A DNA stretch of 64,000 nt from Talpa occidentalis (GCF_014898055.3 NW_023601212.1:55664329-55728328), one strand, 5' to 3'; counted from the first letter of the stretch, positions 11,969-23,529 are shown. Notes: generated from the sequence alone by a model not told the origin. Translations and numbers: made by a program.

Positions 11969-12723
11969 AAGATGAAGCTCAAGGTGAGTCAACAAAGATA
12001 GAGGGAAAAAAAGACATTCAGGGACAAAGATAATGAAGGATGCAAAATAAAACTTAAAAATTATAGTCATCTTCAGAAAGATCATAATCTATCAAAAATA
12101 GTATATCTATTACATATAGTATATATAATTATATATGTAATATATAAAATTATAATATATTTAATATATAATTACATATGTAATTATGTGTATATAGTAT
12201 ATATAATGTGTATCTAATACACATACCCAGAGAACAAGAAATTTCTCTTGGAAACTTAAAATATATTTAAATATATTTTAATTGTATAAATATATGATAG
12301 TCAAAATAAATTCAGTAGGAGGGACAGGATATAAACTCTTTGAAATCCTTTCAGGAATAGAGCAAAAAAAACAAAACTGGTGAGATGGAAAGTAAGATCA
12401 AATATCACACTAAAGAAGTTTTCAGAAGGAGACAACTGAGAAAATTGAAAAGACATTATCAATAGATGGATACAAGAAGCATTTTCTGCACTGAGCCCAT
12501 AAATCTAGCTTGCAAGGAGCTACAAAGCACCAGCAAGACGACTGAATGTAAATCCACACCAAGGTACTTCATCTTGAACTGTCAGAACATCAATTATAAA
12601 GAAAGGATCTTCTCAGCTTGTGGAGTAGAGGAATGACAGTCACATCCAATCATCAGTTATGAGAAGGAATGTGCTTTCTCCCAGCAGCACTGGGAACTAG
12701 AAGACAAGGAAGGAATACCTTAA
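11969..12723. other. AT-rich DNA with low-complexity ATATAT patches
   Basis: 12095-12300 is a degenerate run of TA/AT dinucleotides. No gene is seen in the rest. Confidence 0.6.
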
Positions 12724-13384
12724 AAACAGTGAGAGAGGGGCCTCCCTGGTGGCACAAGGGGTTAAGACACAACCTATGGGGCCTCCCCTGGTGGCGCAGC
12801 GGTTGAGCACTGGGCTGCCAAGCTGCCCGCAGCCTCTGCAACACTGGTTCGATCCCCCACCGCCTGGTGAGGGTCCCACATGGCACGCAGACCTCTGCTG
12901 CCACCCGCTGCTCCCCTCAGCAGTGTACTTAGTCAGTCTGCCTGTTCTACTCTTCACTCTGGCTCTGGTGAATTCTCTCACCCTCCCGCGCTTCTGACTG
13001 TACCCAGTGCTTGTATAAATAAATAAATAAGTCTTAAAAAAATAGTCATCTCTTGTGTTGGTAGGAATGCAGTAAAATGTGATTAAAAAAAAAAAGGACA
13101 CAACCTATGAAGCTATCCTCAGCCAGTGCAGCACGAGTTCAATCCCTGGCCAGGGAGGTGACCCACATGGTGCAGCAGACTTCTCCTGATTCGCCCGCTG
13201 CTCCCCTCAACAGTATATTTGTCAGTCTGCCTGTTCTGGTCCCCACCCTGTCTCTGGTGAATCCTCTCACCATCCCCCACACCTCTGGTCTGTACCCCAG
13301 TTCTTGTATGCGTAAATAAATAAATCTTTAAAAAAGGAAACAAACCAAAAAAAAAAAAAAAACAAACAAACAAACAGTGAGAGA
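12724..13384 (+). mobile_element. outer SINE (subfamily B) split by a second SINE
   Basis: Head at 12737-12778 and remainder at 13097-13371 are the two halves of one B-type copy. The outer duplication 'aaacagtgagaga' is present at 12724-12736 and 13372-13384. The tail holds AATAAA and TCTTT followed by an A/C-rich extension. The inner element is listed separately. Confidence 0.93.
12779..13096 (+). mobile_element. inner SINE (subfamily A) with apparent 3' transduction
   Basis: An A-type SINE (head 'ggggcctcccctggtgg', 3' signature 'cttctgactgtacccagtg') ends in an A-tail at 13042. It is followed by 42 bases of non-SINE DNA (13043-13084) and a second A run (13085-13095). The perfect 13-bp duplication 'gacacaacctatg' (12766-12778 and 13097-13109) encloses both parts. 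The SINE tail reads TCTTA rather than TCTTT, and the 42 bases contain no TTTT. Confidence 0.92.
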
Positions 13385-13706
13385 AATGCCTTCCCATCTC
13401 CAATTCTGTCCAGACAAGCTCTTAATCTTGGGAGAACAGACCTGTAGGACTTTAAATTAATGACTGATCTCCCACGCCTCCTTTTCTCAGAAAATTACTG
13501 GAGCAGGAGTGCCACCAAAATGAGGGAGTGAACAGAGAAAGAGAAAAATAGGGACAAGTCTCTAGAGATGGTTCTGAGTGCTCTCAGGCCCAGGTAAGGG
13601 CAGAGAGGTGGGAAACTAAGAGTGACCCACTACCTGGGCATCAGAGTACACAGAGAATGCTTTGAGAACAGTCAATGGTAGGTATGTGGAAAATAAGCAA
13701 AAGCAA
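13385..13706. other. no recognised feature
   Basis: About 320 bp with nothing I can identify. Confidence 0.5.
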
Positions 13707-13995
13707 AATAAAGGCAGTTTTTTTTTCAAGATTTATTTTTTATTTATACAATAGCTGGGGTACAGGCCAGAGGTGTGGGAGGGTGAGAGGATTCACCAGA
13801 GACAGAGTGGGGAACAGAACAGACGGACTGAAGACACTGCTGAGGGGAGCAGCGGGCGAGACAGGAGAGGTCTGGTGCGCCATGTGGGAATCTCCCTGGC
13901 CGGCCGGGAATCCAATCGGTGCTGCAGAGGCTGCGGACAGCTTCACAGTGCTGCGCTCAAACCGCTGCACCACCAGGGAGGCCCAATAAAGGCAG
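13707..13995 (-). mobile_element. tRNA-derived SINE, subfamily C, antisense, 11-bp TSD
   Basis: Complement of the SINE from T-rich tail (13718) to 'caccagggaggccc' (13984). Perfect duplication 'aataaaggcag' at 13707-13717 and 13985-13995. On the sense strand it has 'cagctattgtataaataaa' near the 3' end and a box B altered to GATTGGATTCC. Confidence 0.92.
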
Positions 13996-14898
13996 CTCTT
14001 AATGTGGGGGTCAGACAGAGGTGAGGAAGGTGCACAGGAAAGGAAATCCAGTCTGGAACCATGGACTCAGGTGGGAACAACATTCACCAGCTAATAATAC
14101 AAATACTGAATATTTGTATTATTTGTGTTGTTTAAATCTCGCTGTACAATTCACTCACTAATAAGTGTGTGCATGTGTGTAGGAGAGATGTGTATAAGAG
14201 AGATATGGCCTCATTTTTCATGGTAAAAGTTAATATAAAAAGTTAATATAAGTTATATTTCATTAATAGAATATAATGAAAACCAAATGAAGAAATAGTC
14301 TTTTAAACATGGAGGTGATTAAAGATAAAATTCAGGTGCTAAAGGAAATGAGTAATGACCCCTGTGCTTGGGGCTAGAGGGGGAGGGGAACAGCAGAGGC
14401 CCCTTGTCTTGTTAGAAGCCTTGAAGTGCTGTCTATCTTTGAAAGCAATGTATCCCATGTTATTATGCTAAAAACAAAAATCAGTAGCATTTCTCCCCAA
14501 ACTCTGTCTCCTTCAATTTGCTACTGCACCCCCACCAGGGCCTTTCACCCAGAAACTAGTTCCCTGTGCATCCAAGGAAGGCTCCAACAAGACAGATTCT
14601 AGATGAGACTAAACTAATGAAAGGTGGGAGGGTCATTTCGCTAAGGTGCCCTGAAGCCCACTAGTGTCCCCACACAGAAGAGGTTCCCTGTTCTTCACAA
14701 GAGGCTGAGACACAGCCGAGGGCGCTCCTGCCAAAGGCGAACTGGCCTCATTCCCCCACCTTCCTCTCTCGCTGCTGGGCTCCTGCCAAGACCCAGCTCT
14801 TTAGTAAATCAAAGCAGTGAACCCTAAATCTCCTGCCCCACCCCCACACCAGTTCAGCCAAAAGGACTTTGCTAGAGAACTTATTAAACTGGAGGTAC

Positions 14899-14900
<2 letters not shown>
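13996..14900. other. no recognised gene
   Basis: No gene is seen. A perfect inverted repeat 'aatacaaata'/'tatttgtatt' at about 14095-14120 could form a small hairpin. Confidence 0.45.

Positions 14901-14950
<50 letters not shown>
14901..14950. repeat. (CA)n microsatellite
   Basis: About 22 uninterrupted AC units (14901-14944), then a single G interruption. Likely length-polymorphic. Open frames across it are artefacts of the repeat. Confidence 0.97.
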
Positions 14951-14951
<1 letters not shown>

Positions 14952-15987
14952 TCCTCCAACCACAAGCATCTTCCATCTCGATGGCCCTCTGGAGAAAGCA
15001 GACTGGATGGGCGGCCCAGGAATCTTGCAGAAGGGAAACGCATTACAGATGTGGGTTTCAGAGGAAGAGGACACTTGGAGACCTGTACTTGTCAGGAGTT
15101 GGGGGGTATTCATGTGTTGCCTGGAAACCAGAGACCAAATAGGAAACAGGAAGCCCCAGGAGAGAGAGGCTGAAATATTTCAGCATCGTTTCCAGAGGTG
15201 AAGGCTGCCTGCCAAGGCCTGGGGGCCGCTCCACTCCCTATTACTCCTCAGCCTCGGAGTCTCAGAAGTGCCTCAACTCCATCCCCCAATCTCACTCCGC
15301 ATCCCTCAGAGGTAGAAGGTGGCTTCTTTGAGGGCTTGAAGGACACAGGACTGTGAAGCATTTCCTGGCACTGATTTCTGATGCAGTTGACAGTTTAATA
15401 GAAATGTTGCTTTGCACCTCTAAGTTTCCTGCAGCTGCACAGGCCACTGACTTACCATTGGTGTGATCCTGGGTGAGGTTGAGTCCACCCAGAATTCGTA
15501 CCTGGAGCCAAGTGTGGCCAGGCTCGGAGAGTTCCTGGGACACAAGGAAGCCCAGAGCCAAACATGAGTGGCCCCCAATTGAGCACACCAGTGGTGTTTT
15601 ATTCTGCTGCAGACATAGGCTTGGCCAGAGGGGCCCCCCTCAATATGCCTTGCTGGAGCCCTGCCCTTTCTGTCACTGCCAGCTCATGTGAATCCCCTCT
15701 CCACTCTCCACCAAAAGACCTCTTTGGGGGTGGTCGTGCTGTGTTCACCCCCTTCCACATGCCCTTGCTCTTTGCCTGCAGTTCTCATTCGGCTTTAGCA
15801 TCTATATGACTGTTTGGGGAGTCATCTATATGACTGTCTGGTGTGGATTTCAGGGTCGGCCAGACCTTGCTTGCCATCACCAGTCAGGTTTGGGGTAACC
15901 TAAACGCTTTTAGCCCCAGCTAATTCATCTATATAAATCACGGACAAACCTTTCAGTGATACTGTAGGAATCGGGGGGAGAGGCATG
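14951..15987. other. no recognised gene
   Basis: About 1 kb of mixed composition. Open frames here show no recognisable domain. Confidence 0.45.
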
Positions 15988-16818
15988 AAATATCTCAGTC
16001 TCGAATAGACATTTCTCCAAAGAAGACATACAAATGGTCAATAAGCCCATGAAAAGATGCTCAATATCATTCATCAACAGGGAGGTGAAAATGAAAGGCA
16101 AGATGAAGTCCCACTCCACATGCCCGAGAATGGCTATAATAGTCAAAAAGAAAAATGAAAACTAACAAGTGTTGATGGGACCGCAGAGAAATTGGAACTG
16201 TCCTACATTGCAGGTGAGACTATAAAATACTGCAGCTGCTGGGGAACAGTCTGGTGGTTCATCAAAAAGTCACACCTGGAATAACCATCTGACCCAGCAA
16301 TTCCACTCTCAGATAAATACCCCAAAGAATCAAAAACAGATACTAAAATAAAACCTTGTGTGTGAATGTTCATGACAGCATTATTCACAACAGTCCCAGG
16401 TGGAAACAACCCAGATATCCATCAACAAATGAAGAAAAAATGTGGCCAGTGCTTAATATTCAGCCATATTCGGCCACAAGAAGGAATTTCATCATGATAC
16501 CACATGATGAAAATATGCCACTTGCAACAAAATGTCCTATGTTATAGGGGCTTCATACACCTGATTCCATTTATATGGAATACCCAGATTAGGTCACTCC
16601 ACAGAAATAGAAAGCAGATTAGTGCTTTCCAGGGGTTCTGGGGGAAGTGAGACTGCTTAATGAGCACAAGGTTTCCTTTTGAGGTGATGAAAATATTTTG
16701 GAGCTAGATAGAGGTGATGGTTGCACAACTTCATGAGTGGACCAGATGCCACAGCAGTGTATGCTTTAAAGTGGTTGATTTTATGTTACATGAGTTTTTT
16801 GATTGAAAAATAATCACC
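15988..16818 (+). mobile_element. L1M-type LINE-1, 3' part
   Basis: Follows old L1 ORF2-end/3'UTR order: 'ccaaagaagacatacaaatg' (about 16017), 'gaaaagatgctcaatatc' (about 16050), 'ctgacccagcaattccac' (about 16290), 'attattcacaacagtcccag' (about 16380), 'ggtgatggttgcacaact' (about 16712), ending in AT-rich sequence near 16815. Frame destroyed, 5'-truncated. Confidence 0.87.
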
Positions 16819-16949
16819 ATTGTGGGCCTGTTTAATGACAGACAAAGATCTTTAGTGCTAAGATTTGCTGCACTACTGGAGTTGCCACTGGCCTGTTCCT
16901 CTATCTTCAAAGCCAGTAACGTTGGGCATTGAGATTCTCATGCTCCCAA

Positions 16950-17350
16950 AGCTCTGGTTATTCCTTTCTGCCTCCTGATTTCTCTTCCAAGGACCCTGTG
17001 ATTCCCTTGGGCCCACCAGGCTAGTCTTGGATAATCTCCCTATTTTTTTTAATACCTTTCTTTTTTATTATTTATTTTTATAGCATTGTTCATTTTAAAA
17101 CAATATTTGCTTCCCCCACCCCCTCAGGTGTAGTCCCCATAGAGTTTCCTTCACCAGTGCACCCGTGCACCATCACCTCAGTCCCCTGTGCTCCTCCAAT
17201 TTCCCTATTTTAAGGACAGCTGATACGCAACCTCAGTTCTAGCTATAACCTACCTTACATTCCTTAATGGCATGAAACATAACATATTCACAGATTCTTG
17301 GGACTGGGATATGGATATCTTTGGATGGGGGTTACCCTGTCGGTCACATT
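16950..17350 (+). mobile_element. old LTR-like repeat (MaLR-type?) split by an L1
   Basis: Two parts, 16950-17046 ('ccctgtgattcccttggg', 'ggataatctccctatttt') and 17212-17350 ('aaggacagctgatacgc', 'aacatattcacagattc', 'ggatatctttggatgg'), join into one old interspersed repeat I recognise in outline as a mammalian LTR-type repeat. The family name is uncertain. Confidence 0.5.
17037..17211 (-). mobile_element. L1 3'-end insertion, antisense, 10-bp TSD
   Basis: The insert 17047-17201 interrupts the older repeat. Duplication 'tccctatttt' lies at 17037-17046 and 17202-17211. On the minus strand it reads 'ggggactacacctgaggggg' and ends 'gaacaatgctataaaaataa', matching the sense 3'UTR at 23698-23930. 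Heavily 5'-truncated. Confidence 0.75.
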
Positions 17351-17377
17351 TTTTTAAAAAAACTTTTGTTTGGAAAG

Positions 17378-17575
17378 GTAAAAAAAAACATTAAAGCTAG
17401 CAAGCTGACCACAGAACTGAAGCAAACAGCAAATGAGGGGGAGCGAGGGGGGCAAAACAGAGGAGGGACGAACATAAGGAAATATGGTGATGATTCACGG
17501 GTGATATGGTGGCAAGAGAAATATGGGAACTACAGCGATGTAAGAAAAATAAATTTAATTTAAGAAAGAAAAATT
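17378..17575 (+). mobile_element. L1 3'-end insertion, sense
   Basis: 'gaccacagaactgaagc', 'atatggtgatgattcacggg' and 'gggaactacagcgatgtaag' parallel the L1 3'UTR at 23698-23930. The flanks 'cttttgtttggaaag' and 'attttgttgggaag' look like a decayed duplication. It diverges head-to-head from the antisense piece at 17047-17201. Confidence 0.65.
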
Positions 17576-17812
17576 TTGTTGGGAAGATTGAAAGAAAGAT
17601 GAATAGGAAAGGGGTAGACCCACTGTCTAGTGAAGGTGGCAGGCGTTAGTGGGTGTCAGTGCCTACTCTGATGCTATGTGCTCCTTAAAGGGAAAATAAA
17701 CAATTTCAAGAGGAAATTGCAACCTGCCACAGGAAAGGTGTAGTGTGGCAGCTGAGAATCTGGGTTCACGAAGTTAAATGAACAAGAGAGGTCACATTTC
17801 TCTATTTCCTTC

Positions 17813-18121
17813 AAAATTGACTTTAACCTAGGACCTCCCCGGTGGCGCAGCGGTTGAGCGCTGGGTTGCGAAGCTGCCCACAGCCTCTGCAGCGCCGGTT
17901 TGATCCCCGGCTGCTCCCCGGCCACCAGAGGAGGGTCCCACATGGCGCGCAGACCTCTCCCGCCGCCTGCTGCTCCCCTCAGCAGTGTACTTCATCAGTC
18001 TGCCTGTTCTGCTCCCCGATCTGGCTCTGGTGAATTCTCTCACCTCCTGCGCTTCTGACTGTACCCAGTGCTTGTATAAATAAATAAATAAATCTTTGAA
18101 AAAAAAATTGACTTTAACCTA
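17813..18121 (+). mobile_element. tRNA-derived SINE, subfamily A, 18-bp TSD
   Basis: Complete and well preserved: head 'cctccccggtggcgcagcgg', CG-rich A-type centre, tail '(AATA)n tcttt ga(n)'. Perfect duplication 'aaaattgactttaaccta' at 17813-17830 and 18104-18121 (its first A's overlap the tail). One of the youngest-looking copies. Confidence 0.95.
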
Positions 18122-18224
18122 ACTACAAGTTCCTACTCTTGGCAGGAAACCCAATTTATGTTATTACAAAGTTCCTCCTTCCCACAGAATCAGGGGCAGT
18201 CCTCTGGACAGCCAGTCATCAGTA

Positions 18225-18430
18225 TCATCACCACGCTAGTACATAGCACTGAGCTAAGTACTTATAGGTACAAACACATTTAATCCTCACAATTGGAGTT
18301 CTTGTCTTGAGACAAGTAGCACTAACACCCCCATTTTACAATGAAGATATTGAGGCCCAGAGAGGTTCAGTAAACTGCTCAAGGTCACACAGCTTCAGGC
18401 CTTGATGGTTGTGACTGAGGTCCTCCTTGT
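18225..18430 (-). mobile_element. MIR, antisense
   Basis: 'cccccattttacaatgaag', 'gaggcccagagaggttcag' and 'ctgctcaaggtcacacagc' are the complement of the conserved MIR core. Ancient mammalian SINE. Confidence 0.82.
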
Positions 18431-19263
18431 CAGAACTCAGAGGGGTCACTTGAAGGTTTTTTCTGTTTCAATGCCACGTATGGGGTATGGACATTGTTGC
18501 TGAGACAGGGCACCCTGGTGCTTGTGTCCTAGACTCTCTTGGGACACCACACAGCCACCAGCCCAGGCCTTACCGCTACCTCAGTGCAGCCCTGTCCCCT
18601 ATCCTATTCTCTCCCTGTTGTTTTTTAATCTCAATGAATTCTGTCTCTTACTCTTTTTAGTTACCATTTCAAATATTTACCATAATCTCTTCAACCAATG
18701 GCAGGAACACACAGCCAAGAGGATACTTTTATCTTTATCCTCATTGTACAAAACTCTCCCATGTAGGTAACACATAAGAACCCAGCTACTTTTGCCCATC
18801 TTGGTACCAGAATATTTAAGGGAGAACAACACCCCCATTACACTCTCAAGAAATTATCCTGTCATGCAAGGAAGTGTGTGCCTGACAGATACATACATTG
18901 CATGGAGAGAACCTGCAAAGACTATCCCCAAACTCTGCTTGATCCTCTGAGGAGACTTTCAGGAGGTAAGAGAACAGGCAGATTTTGAACCAATTTTTTA
19001 AAAATGGAAAAAGAGGCAGATTCCAAAACCGACAGACCTGAACCTTGGCAAAATTTTCTGAAAAGATTATTAAACAAACAATTTGTACGCTTTTAGCAGA
19101 GGAAATAGCCTCATTTCCTTCACTAATGGGGTCACCAGACTGGAGGATCCGCAGAACATTATACTGTGGATTGAAACATGGAGCTTAATGAGGACTCTCA
19201 TTACATCCTCAAGCTCAAGGTGGAGAAATGGCAGCCACATGACATGGTAACCCAGTTAGGTGG
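18431..19263. other. no recognised feature
   Basis: About 830 bp without a gene or nameable repeat. Confidence 0.45.
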
Positions 19264-19548
19264 TGTTATAGACGGAATGTTTGTGTCCTCCCAAAATTAT
19301 GTTGAAGCCCTAAACCCTTTAGCAGTGATTAGGTTTAGGTGAAGTCATGAGGGGGGCTGTCATGATGGATTAGGAAGGGGAAGACACACCAGAACTTCCT
19401 CTCTCTCTACCATGAGGGGACAGTGGGAAGGCAAGCCAGGAAGACAGTTCTCACAAGAACCCAATCCTGTTGGCACCCTGATTTGGGACTTCTAGTCTCT
19501 TGAACCATGAGAATTTAAAATTTCTGTTGTCATAACCACCTGGTCTAT

Positions 19549-19595
<47 letters not shown>

Positions 19596-19684
19596 TTTCA
19601 GATACATAGTTCCAGGTATACAGTATCTCACTTCAATAAGTGTATGGTCTGTGGTATTTTGTAATAGCAGCCTGAGTTACTACA
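19264..19684 (+). mobile_element. MaLR-type LTR (MLT1-like), containing (TA)n
   Basis: Begins 'tgttatagacggaatg', passes 'ttatgttgaagccctaa', 'gaagtcatgagggggg' and 'tctgttgtcataaccacctg', and ends 'ggtattttgtaatagcagcc...tactaca', the TG...CA layout and landmarks of this old LTR class. The sequence between 'ggtctatgacat' and the end is disrupted by the TA tract. Confidence 0.75.
19552..19593. repeat. (TA)n microsatellite
   Basis: About 21 TA units inside the LTR. Perfect and probably unstable. Confidence 0.97.
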
Positions 19685-19827
19685 GATGGATTTGTAACTG
19701 GTTCAACAGAAAGTTCTGGAAAAGAGTTTATAAGCAAAATTCCTACCAGGGAGCTGGAAGGGGTCAGGCTTGACCTATTGATATATACAGGGTATTTCTG
19801 GCCTGGCCCTAGCCAGTTCAAAATTTA

Positions 19828-19919
19828 TTCCCAGTTTTATTGAGATATACATACACTGTAGAAGTTTAAGGCAACCAGCATAATGACCTGGCTTATGTAT
19901 ATTATGACCATTCAACATT
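19828..19919 (-). mobile_element. old L1M 3'-end fragment, antisense
   Basis: 'cccagttttattgagatata' and 'gtagaagtttaaggcaacc' are the complement of an old L1 3'UTR. It ends where the RPL23A retrocopy begins. Confidence 0.7.
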
Positions 19920-20494
19920 TTTTTATAGTGAAAAAATTTATATTTAGAATTCGTGAGCTGTACTCAGTTTAGATGATCCCAGTTTTGTTGGCAACACCCA
20001 AAGCATCATCATAGTCACAAGCCAATGGAACATACACCTTCTTCTCACCACCAGGTCTGATCAGGGTGTTGACCTTGGCCACATCAATGTCATAGAACAT
20101 CTTCACAGCCTGTGTCATCTTGTGACATCCACCATGAACACAGGTGTGTTGTCTTCTCTCTTCCTCATGGCTGACTTGGTGGGCAGGGGCAAGTTGGTGA
20201 TGGCACAGTGGTCGTTTGTTTCTTCTTCAATACCTGTTTGGGTTGCCTTCAGAGCCAGTGTTTTGGGACAGAGGAAGGTGGGTGATGTGTGGATCTTTTT
20301 TGTTTTGTTCTTTTTGGTATCTATGGGTGCCTTTCAGCACCCAGACATAGATATGTGGATTTTATTTTATTTATTTTTTTTGGTGTCTATGGGTGACTTT
20401 CTTGGTCTTCAAGGCTACTGCTGAGGCTCTGACTTTGGGAGGGGCAGGACCTTTCTTCTTTGCTTTTGTTGCCATCTTTCTAAAAAGGGTGCAC
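19920..20494 (-). pseudogene. RPL23A: processed pseudogene of 60S ribosomal protein L23a
   Basis: Minus strand: ATG at 20473-20475, stop TAA at 19969-19971. The start reads MATKAKKKGPAPPK, close to the lysine-rich N-terminus of RPL23A. The middle keeps the TSPTF...PKTL segment, and the end keeps [14 protein letters not shown] and [12 protein letters not shown]23A binds 25S/28S rRNA and docks the signal recognition particle at the ribosome exit tunnel. This copy has no introns, carries the parental 3'UTR (to about 19926) and ends in a short A run. Its span is 507 bp against the 471 bp expected (156 codons plus stop). A 66-bp-period internal duplication, frameshifts and stops make it non-coding. 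An 8-bp 'tcaacatt' at 19912-19919 and 20495-20502 may be the target-site duplication. Confidence 0.93.
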
Positions 20495-20663
20495 TCAACA
20501 TTCAATTACTTGTTTGCAGGATGATGCAGAAGGCAACTGATGCAAATAAAGCTTGCCTGGAGCCAGTGGTGCGAGGCTGCTTCCAGGTCAGGTAACTGAA
20601 TCCCAGCACAGTTCCTGGCTCCTGTGTGGTCCACATGCAGACCCATCATAACGACTTAGGGTC

Positions 20664-20980
20664 ATGCCTTGTGACTTTTGCCTTTGAACTCATTACTTCT
20701 GCCTAGAATGACCAATGCCTTTGTCTATTTGAGAAACACCTACTCATTCTTTCATCTTTCATTCACATGTCATCCTTACTGGTCTGCATTCTGGTTGAAC
20801 TGGAGAGTTGTTGAGTTTTGTATTTCTCACAATTGCTTTTACATGTGTTTACAAATGGTCTCTCCTGCCATCCGCTAGGCTCCCGAGGGGCAGAGACTGC
20901 CTTGGTCATATTTATAGCAGCACCTAGCACAGTGCCTGGCACACCATAGGTGCTTAATGTACACTTTTAGAAGGGATAGA
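20664..20980 (+). mobile_element. L2 LINE 3' end
   Basis: 'cttctgcctagaatgacc' and especially 'gcacctagcacagtgcctgg' plus 'ataggtgcttaatg' are the L2 3' terminus, sense. Ancient. Confidence 0.8.
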
Positions 20981-22034
20981 GAGAAGGAGGAATAACAAAT
21001 CAGGTTCACTATTGACTATCTCTTGCCATATGAGATGTTTTAACAATCTAGTGCTGCTACCTGGTGATGGGCATACCTGCAATCATTATTTCCTCATGCA
21101 CATGCAGTCTCTGGCTCTGAAACAAGGCAGGAATGTGTGTGCAGAAACAGGGAAGGGGCAGACAATTTGCTAACTCGTGGAGTCGGTAATGGGTCACCTG
21201 CTTGACTCCAGGTCTGCTTAACATCTCAGGATGTTTTAAGTGGTTTGGCTGCTGGTAAAATTCTCCAAAATGTGCTTTTTTAGAGAAAAACACCCAATCA
21301 TCCAACAACAAAACAAATCAACCTCCACCCCTGCCCTTTAATTTTTAAATCCATGTGTATTCTTTGGGAAAATTCAATCCATATGTTTCTCAACCTTTTA
21401 TATGTTGAAATGTTTCCTAGGGAGTATTTTACTTCCCAGAACCTCAGAATCTTCCCCCACATTCCTCTCCCCACCTCTGCATCCCCCATACCCTGCGCCC
21501 CAGCCACCCAACACTCTAGAAACAGGAATTCACATTCCAGCAAGAGCAAACTTGGGGGGAACGCTAAGGCTATATCCTGAGAAGTCTGAATGGCTCTAAG
21601 TCACTGAGATGCCTTGGGAGGGGGGTGTCCCTTCAGGCCTCCAAGTCTGTCACCTCTGAGCTTCATGCCACGTCAGACAGACTGGACACCCTCATGTGTG
21701 TGCATGTGTGCACCACTCTTGAGCGCTGCTTTTGGAGCAGTGGACACGGCTTGTGTGAGTTAATGTCTCTTTATGCACTTGGTACCGCCCTCTAGGCAGC
21801 ACAAAGGCTTTTATGAAACCATATGGGATTCATATTTTGTTGGGAGCCTGGGGCACTGGCAATGTGGGTCTCAAGCCAGCACTGCCTGCTCCTGAGGGGG
21901 GCTGTCCGAGGAGGCCACTTAGGGACAGGCGAGTGGAGAGGGGGCACGTGCAGAGCCACAGGCAGAAGAGCAGGCTGCACGGGGACTTCTAGCCAGGGGC
22001 TGTGTGGTGGAAGTGATAATAATTATTAGTGCCT
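20981..22034. other. no recognised feature
   Basis: About 1 kb without a gene. Frames on both strands at 21298-21599 lack recognisable domains. Confidence 0.45.
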
Positions 22035-22200
22035 GACATTTGAGTTGCCGCTTTGCTTGGAGCCCAAACACTTGGATTTGGAGTCTTTGTCCTAGCTGTG
22101 TAACCTTGGTCAAATCACCTAACCTCTCTGAGCCTCAATTTATTCATTTGTGAAATGGGGCAATAACACCCCCTGCTCACGGGCCAGCAGTGAGTCTGAT
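22035..22200 (+). mobile_element. MIR, sense
   Basis: 'ctagctgtgtaaccttgg', 'tcacctaacctctctgagcc' and 'catttgtgaaatggggc' are the MIR core in sense orientation. Confidence 0.88.
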
Positions 22201-23529
22201 GAGATGCCAGTGGACACTCATGGACCATGGCTGTGAAGCGGTAACAGCTGTTGGCTGTTGGGGAGTTGCTGCCTCATCTCACTTGATGCTCGGGTCTTAG
22301 GCTCAAGAGCCTTCCCCTGCCCAAGGGTGACAAACCAATGTTCGTCTTTCCATATTTTTCTTCTATAAAGGAAAGTGGGTGTTGTCGTCCTCTGGCTTAC
22401 CCTACTGACTTTGCTGCTCTCCGTTGCCAGCAGTAGCTCAGGATTCAGGATGCCTGGGGTCTCCTGGGACTTGTCCTAAGGGAAGAAAAGGAAAGGGGTG
22501 CCTTTGAGTGCTTCTGAGGAGTCTTGGCAGCAAGGTCAATAGACAGGGAAGGAGTCATCTCCCCGAGTGCTGTAAGACCTAAGACAGGCCCACTGGGTTC
22601 ACCATCCACAGTGGTCCCGAGTCCCTTCCTGCTCTGGAGAGCACTCAGCAGCAGAAACCTTTATGGGGAGTGGGAGACAGGCACAGCAGTTGTGGGGGGC
22701 CCACACTGAGGTTACACCGTGGGCACCCAGGATATGGTGGTTTGAAGCAGGAGTCCCACCATGCCAGTGGAGGTGGAGCAAGCACTGCTCCTTCTGTGAC
22801 CTTCATATCATTTGACCTTGTTATTTTAAGGCTCCCATGAGCCTTGATACTGAGGCTCTTGTGCAATGAAAGTGTGAGTCACCAGGATGGGCCAGCTCCT
22901 CAGCATGGTGACGAGGCATGACAAGGCCTGCCAGACCTCCTGCACTATCCTCATCCTGCCCTTTACAGCCTGACCTCTGCCCCTCTGTCCTCATGTTCTC
23001 CACCTACTTTTCTCCCCACCCTACCCGCCCCCACCCAGTGCCCTTGTCTCCTGACCACCACTACACCAATGAATCTTTCTCCTCAAGGCCAGCTGAATGT
23101 TGTTGGATAGCATGTATAAAAAAATGAACATATAGTGGAGAGGGTGCAAGACTCATCCAGGATTCCCCAAAACTCAAACTGACACCCAAAACCAAGAATC
23201 CAGCACCAATTGCATTCTGTTCTTCTCTTTCTTGGGTTTCTGTGGGAGGGATGATGGCTACACACACACCCTCACAAAGCCTGTGTCCACAGCACACTCA
23301 TCTTGGCAGGGGTGCACAGGGCAGAAGTTGCCCGGCATGCATCTGTGGCTAGGGCCTGTCTACCCATCTTGGAAGCCTCAGTTTCACAAGCTGCACTGAG
23401 CAGCGCTGGCCACACCTGGTTATGGTTCCCCGCGCTTCTGAGGTGCCTCTTTTTTGAGCAGAATGAACATCTGACAAAGCTGAGGGCCGTGCAAGCCTCC
23501 TGTGGAGATGTCTGCAGGCGCCAGGGGCT
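22201..23529. other. no recognised gene
   Basis: 1.3 kb of moderately GC-rich DNA. Many short frames on both strands, none with a protein signature I recognise. Confidence 0.45.

Noticed and set aside
14091..14120. hairpin as a possible microRNA precursor
   Set aside because: The stem is only about 10 bp of AT-rich sequence, too short for a precursor.
14748..15201. frames with long Cys-Val or Thr-His repeats
   Set aside because: They are translations of the (CA)n microsatellite.
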